Assembly: GCF_002943415.1 (NCBI RefSeq)
Contig: NZ_PTQZ01000010.1
Span: 1 to 17,495 of the forward strand
Origin: Amnimonas aquatica
GTDB taxonomy: Bacteria; Pseudomonadota; Gammaproteobacteria; Pseudomonadales; Moraxellaceae
Direction: 5' to 3'
DNA: 17,495 bases
Notes under the pieces: generated by a model
Databases searched by the model: none
What the model was told of the DNA's origin: nothing
The model's input: only the letters and a program-made list of their open reading frames with translations
Part shown: positions 14,978-17,495 of the stretch, in pieces
Layout: each line of letters starts with the position of its first letter
How positions within the stretch are numbered: the stretch's first letter is position 1
Made by a program: the position numbers and the translations under genes

Positions 14978-16154
14978 GCCGGGCCAGCTTGTCCCGCTGC
15001 TCCGCCATGGCCCACAGCAGGTGTTCGCGCAGCACCTCATCGAGCTGTCCGGCGGTCTCCAGCGCGGAGAAGCGCTTGGTCAGTGCTGTCAGCGCCTCGG
15101 TCGAGGCCGGCGCGTTGCCCAGCGCGATCGACAGGTTGCGCACCCAGCTCGTGTAGTTCATGCGTCGCAGCGGCATGCCGGCGGTCTGCTCCAGCCAGGT
15201 GGCCTCGTCCCAGTCCCAGAGGTTCAGCAGCGGCGGGCCGTCGAAGGCATGGCGGGGGGTGAAGCCGGGCTCCTGGCTGGCCTGGGCGTAACGGTTCCAC
15301 GGACACACCAGCTGGCAGTCATCGCAGCCGAAGATGCGGTTACCGATGGGCCGGCGCAGCTCGACCGGAATCACGCCCCGGTATTCGATGGTCAGATAGC
15401 TGATGCACTTGCCGGCATCCAGCACGTAGGGCGCGACGATGGCCTTGGTGGGGCAGATGTCGATGCAGGCCTGGCAGCTGCCGCAGTGGTTGCTCACCGG
15501 CACGTCCACCGGCAGCGGCAGGTCGGTGAACAGCTCGCCGAGGAAGAAGTACGAGCCGGCGCGACGGTTGATGATGACCGTGTGCTTGCCCATCCAGCCC
15601 AGTCCGGCCTGGCTCGCCAGCGCCTTTTCCAGCACGGGCGCGGAGTCGACGAAGGCGCGGTAGCCGAAGGGTCCGATCTCGGCCGCTATGCGGTCGGCCA
15701 GGCGCTGCAGGCGCGGGCGGATGATCTTGTGGTAGTCGCGGCCGAGCGCGTAGCGGGCGATGTAGGCGCGCGAGCCATCCTGCAGGATCTGGTGGATGCG
15801 CGGCTCCGCAGGCAGGTAGTCCATGCGCAGGCTGATGACCCGGCGCGTGCCCGGCTTGAGCGCGGCCGGATCGACGCGCTTGGGTTCGCGCAGCCACTCC
15901 ATGTCGGCGTGATGCCCGGCTTCCAGCCACTTTTCCAGGTGCGCCGGGTGCTCGCCGAGGTCGGTGCCGCTGATGCCGACCTGCTGGAAGCCGAGCTCTC
16001 GACCCCAGCGCCGGATATCCTCGGCCAGCGCCTGCAGCGCGGCGGCGTCCAGCACCGCGGTACCCGGGCCGGCCGCCGGGCGGCCGCCATCCGCCGCGCC
16101 GTGCGCGGAGACAGGAGAACGGGCCTGCACGGGGATTCGCGTCATGGCGCGCAT
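14955..16154 (-). CDS. queG: Epoxyqueuosine reductase QueG
   Basis: This cobalamin- and iron-sulfur-dependent enzyme performs the last step of queuosine synthesis in tRNA. The 399 residues show ELGFQQVGIS (53-62), the catalytic FVDSAP (D170), LGWMGKHT (185-192) and two ferredoxin-like cysteine sets: C224, C227, C230, C234 (CGSCQACIDICP) and C250, C277, C280, C284 (CDDCQLVCPWN). The start at 16154 is chosen for AAGGA seven bases upstream; it gives a ~35-residue Pro/Ala/Gly-rich extension compared with E. coli QueG. ATG 16145 and GTG 16055 are alternatives. The gene is divergent from nnrD, a usual neighbour. Confidence 0.95.
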   Translation of the reverse strand: MRAMTRIPVQARSPVSAHGAADGGRPAAGPGTAVLDAAALQALAEDIRRWGRELGFQQVGISGTDLGEHPAHLEKWLEAGHHADMEWLREPKRVDPAALKPGTRRVISLRMDYLPAEPRIHQILQDGSRAYIARYALGRDYHKIIRPRLQRLADRIAAEIGPFGYRAFVDSAPVLEKALASQAGLGWMGKHTVIINRRAGSYFFLGELFTDLPLPVDVPVSNHCGSCQACIDICPTKAIVAPYVLDAGKCISYLTIEYRGVIPVELRRPIGNRIFGCDDCQLVCPWNRYAQASQEPGFTPRHAFDGPPLLNLWDWDEATWLEQTAGMPLRRMNYTSWVRNLSIALGNAPASTEALTALTKRFSALETAGQLDEVLREHLLWAMAEQRDKLARLSPPPLR

Positions 16155-16209
16155 TCTGCCATCCTTGGCGGATGTCCACCACGACCCCACGCATGAGTCC
16201 GGCGCGCGC

Positions 16210-17055
16210 ATGACCGACCCTGTCTTCATCGATGACGAAATGCACCAGCAGCTGGCGCGGCAGTGGCTGGCGCCGCGCGCGCGCGATGCCAACAAGGGCG
16301 ATTTCGGCCCGCTGCTGGTTATCGGTGGTGCACCGGGCTACAGCGGCGCCGCGCTGCTGGCGGCCGAGACCGCGCTGCGCGCCGGTGCCGGCGCCACGCT
16401 GGTCGGCTGCGCCCCGGAAACGGCGTCCGTGCTCTGGTTGCACCGCCCCGAGCTGATGGCGCGTGCCGTGCGCACTCGGGCCGACCTGCTGCCGCTGCTG
16501 GCGCGTGCCCGCGTGGTGGTGGCCGGCCCCGGGCTGGGGCGCGAAGACTGGGCCGCGCAGCTGTGGCCGACCATTGCCGAGGCCGGGCGCGTGCAGGTGC
16601 TCGATGCCGACGGCCTGGGCTGGCTGGCGGACAATCCGCAGCAGCATCCGGCGCGCGTGCTCACGCCGCATCCCGGCGAGGCCGCGCGTCTGCTCGGCGG
16701 CAGCGTGGCGGCGGTGCAGGTCGCGCGCGAAGCGGCGGTACGCGAATTGCAGGCGCGTCATGGCGGTGTCGTCATCCTCAAGGGCGCGGGCTCGTTGGTC
16801 TGCGATGGCGAGCGTCTGTGGCAGTGCCCGGCCGGCAATCCCGGCATGGCCACGCCGGGCATGGGTGATGTGCTGTCCGGCCTGGTCGGCGCGCTGCTGG
16901 CGCAGGGCCTGCCGCTGTTCGAGGCGGCGGCGTTGGCGGTGAGCCTGCATGCGCGCGCCGGCGACCTGGTCGCGGCCGCTGCGGGCGAACGGGGCCTGCT
17001 GGCCTCGGAGCTGTGGCCGGCGTTGCGCCGGTTGCTGAATCCGGAACCGATATAA
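16210..17055 (+). CDS. nnrD: ADP/ATP-dependent NAD(P)H-hydrate dehydratase (stand-alone NnrD)
   Basis: The enzyme repairs hydrated NAD(P)H. The 281 residues cover only the ribokinase-like YjeF C-terminal domain: [20 protein letters not shown] (30-49), AGPGLGRE (about 115-122), [27 protein letters not shown] and the signature [16 protein letters not shown] (213-228). E. coli Nnr (~515 aa) has an N-terminal epimerase domain (NnrE) that is missing here; the 55 bases between queG and this gene cannot encode it. The start is uncertain: no good ribosome binding site precedes 16210, and ATG 16144 in frame would add 22 residues and overlap the queG start. It is followed after 11 bases by tsaE. Confidence 0.93.
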   Translation: MTDPVFIDDEMHQQLARQWLAPRARDANKGDFGPLLVIGGAPGYSGAALLAAETALRAGAGATLVGCAPETASVLWLHRPELMARAVRTRADLLPLLARARVVVAGPGLGREDWAAQLWPTIAEAGRVQVLDADGLGWLADNPQQHPARVLTPHPGEAARLLGGSVAAVQVAREAAVRELQARHGGVVILKGAGSLVCDGERLWQCPAGNPGMATPGMGDVLSGLVGALLAQGLPLFEAAALAVSLHARAGDLVAAAAGERGLLASELWPALRRLLNPEPI

Positions 17056-17066
17056 AGGGAGCTGGT

Positions 17067-17495
17067 GTGGTTGAGCAGTCGACGGCCGTCGAGGCCGACA
17101 GCGTGGTCCTGATCCGGGAGCTGGCCGATGCCGGCGCCACCACGGCGCTGGGTGCTGAACTGGGCGCGGCCTGCCGCCAGGATGCGGCTTCCGGCCAGGG
17201 TGGCGTGATTTTCCTGCAGGGCGAGCTGGGCGCCGGCAAGACCACCTTCACGCGCGGTATCCTGCAGGCTTTCGGCCATGCCGGCGCGGTGAAGAGCCCG
17301 ACCTATACGCTGGTCGAGCCCTACGAGACCGCTGCCGGCACGGTCTACCATTTCGATCTGTATCGCCTGCTCGATCCCGAGGAGCTGGAGCTGATGGGCT
17401 ACCGCGACTATTTCCGCCCTGACGCCCTGACCCTGGTCGAGTGGCCGGTGCGCGGCGAGCCGTTGCTGCCGGTGCCCGACATCGAGGTCGCGCTC
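17067..17495 (+). CDS. tsaE: tRNA t6A synthesis ATPase TsaE (partial, C-terminus beyond window)
   Basis: The visible 143 residues contain the Walker A motif [10 protein letters not shown] (52-61, K58), the conserved [10 protein letters not shown] (75-84), [14 protein letters not shown] and [11 protein letters not shown], which define TsaE. It powers the TsaBDE complex that makes threonylcarbamoyl-adenosine at A37 of tRNAs. The start is GTG 17067 with AGGGAG five bases upstream; an overlapping GTG at 17065 is out of frame. About 40 residues before Walker A is longer than in E. coli TsaE (~15-20 more). It is co-directional with nnrD (11-base gap), the usual gammaproteobacterial order. Confidence 0.95.
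   Translation, partial: MVEQSTAVEADSVVLIRELADAGATTALGAELGAACRQDAASGQGGVIFLQGELGAGKTTFTRGILQAFGHAGAVKSPTYTLVEPYETAAGTVYHFDLYRLLDPEELELMGYRDYFRPDALTLVEWPVRGEPLLPVPDIEVAL

Noticed and set aside
15340..16950. 536-codon minus-strand frame over queG and nnrD
   Set aside because: It is a different frame of queG and antisense to nnrD; its sequence is Arg/His/Gln-rich without motifs.

Overview
The window is high-GC chromosomal DNA from a gammaproteobacterium. It is densely packed with housekeeping genes, most of them on the minus strand. The gene orders lptM-lysA-dapF-DUF484-xerC-HAD (as in Pseudomonas), yibN-grxC-secB and rsgA/orn...queG-nnrD-tsaE are gammaproteobacterial hallmarks. Together with the high GC and an ECF sigma/DUF3106 module they suggest a Pseudomonas-, Xanthomonadales- or Nevskiales-like lineage. 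I cannot name a genus. There are no rRNAs, tRNAs, CRISPR arrays, phage genes or insertion sequences.

Layout. Positions 1-4563 (minus) hold an operon read leftwards: lptM (outer-membrane lipoprotein), lysA and dapF (end of the DAP/lysine pathway), a DUF484 protein, the recombinase gene xerC and a HAD hydrolase cut by the window edge. Several junctions overlap by 1-4 bases. cyaY (frataxin) diverges from lptM at 4688. A very long near-perfect inverted repeat (5027-5104) separates cyaY from the converging rimO. Between rimO and ntrBC lies a regulatory region (6447-6734) with a sigma-54 promoter and several NtrC-type dyads, an arrangement like that of E. coli glnAp2. ntrB and ntrC follow with a 4-base overlap. 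Then comes a convergent three-gene ECF module: sigma factor, small single-pass membrane protein (probable anti-sigma factor) and exported DUF3106 protein.

The right part holds trmL (tRNA 2'-O-methylation), the secB-grxC-yibN operon on the minus strand, rsgA (ribosome assembly GTPase) diverging from orn (oligoribonuclease), a small EthD-like protein, queG (queuosine synthesis), a stand-alone NAD(P)H-hydrate dehydratase nnrD lacking the usual epimerase half, and the start of tsaE (t6A synthesis), cut by the window edge. tRNA and ribosome modification is a recurring theme (rimO, trmL, rsgA, queG, tsaE).

I found no clearly new multi-gene system. The points most worth checking are the ntrBC control region, where an NtrC-like dyad overlaps the sigma-54 -24 element, the 30-bp inverted repeat after cyaY, the ECF-DUF3106 module, and the split-off NnrD.
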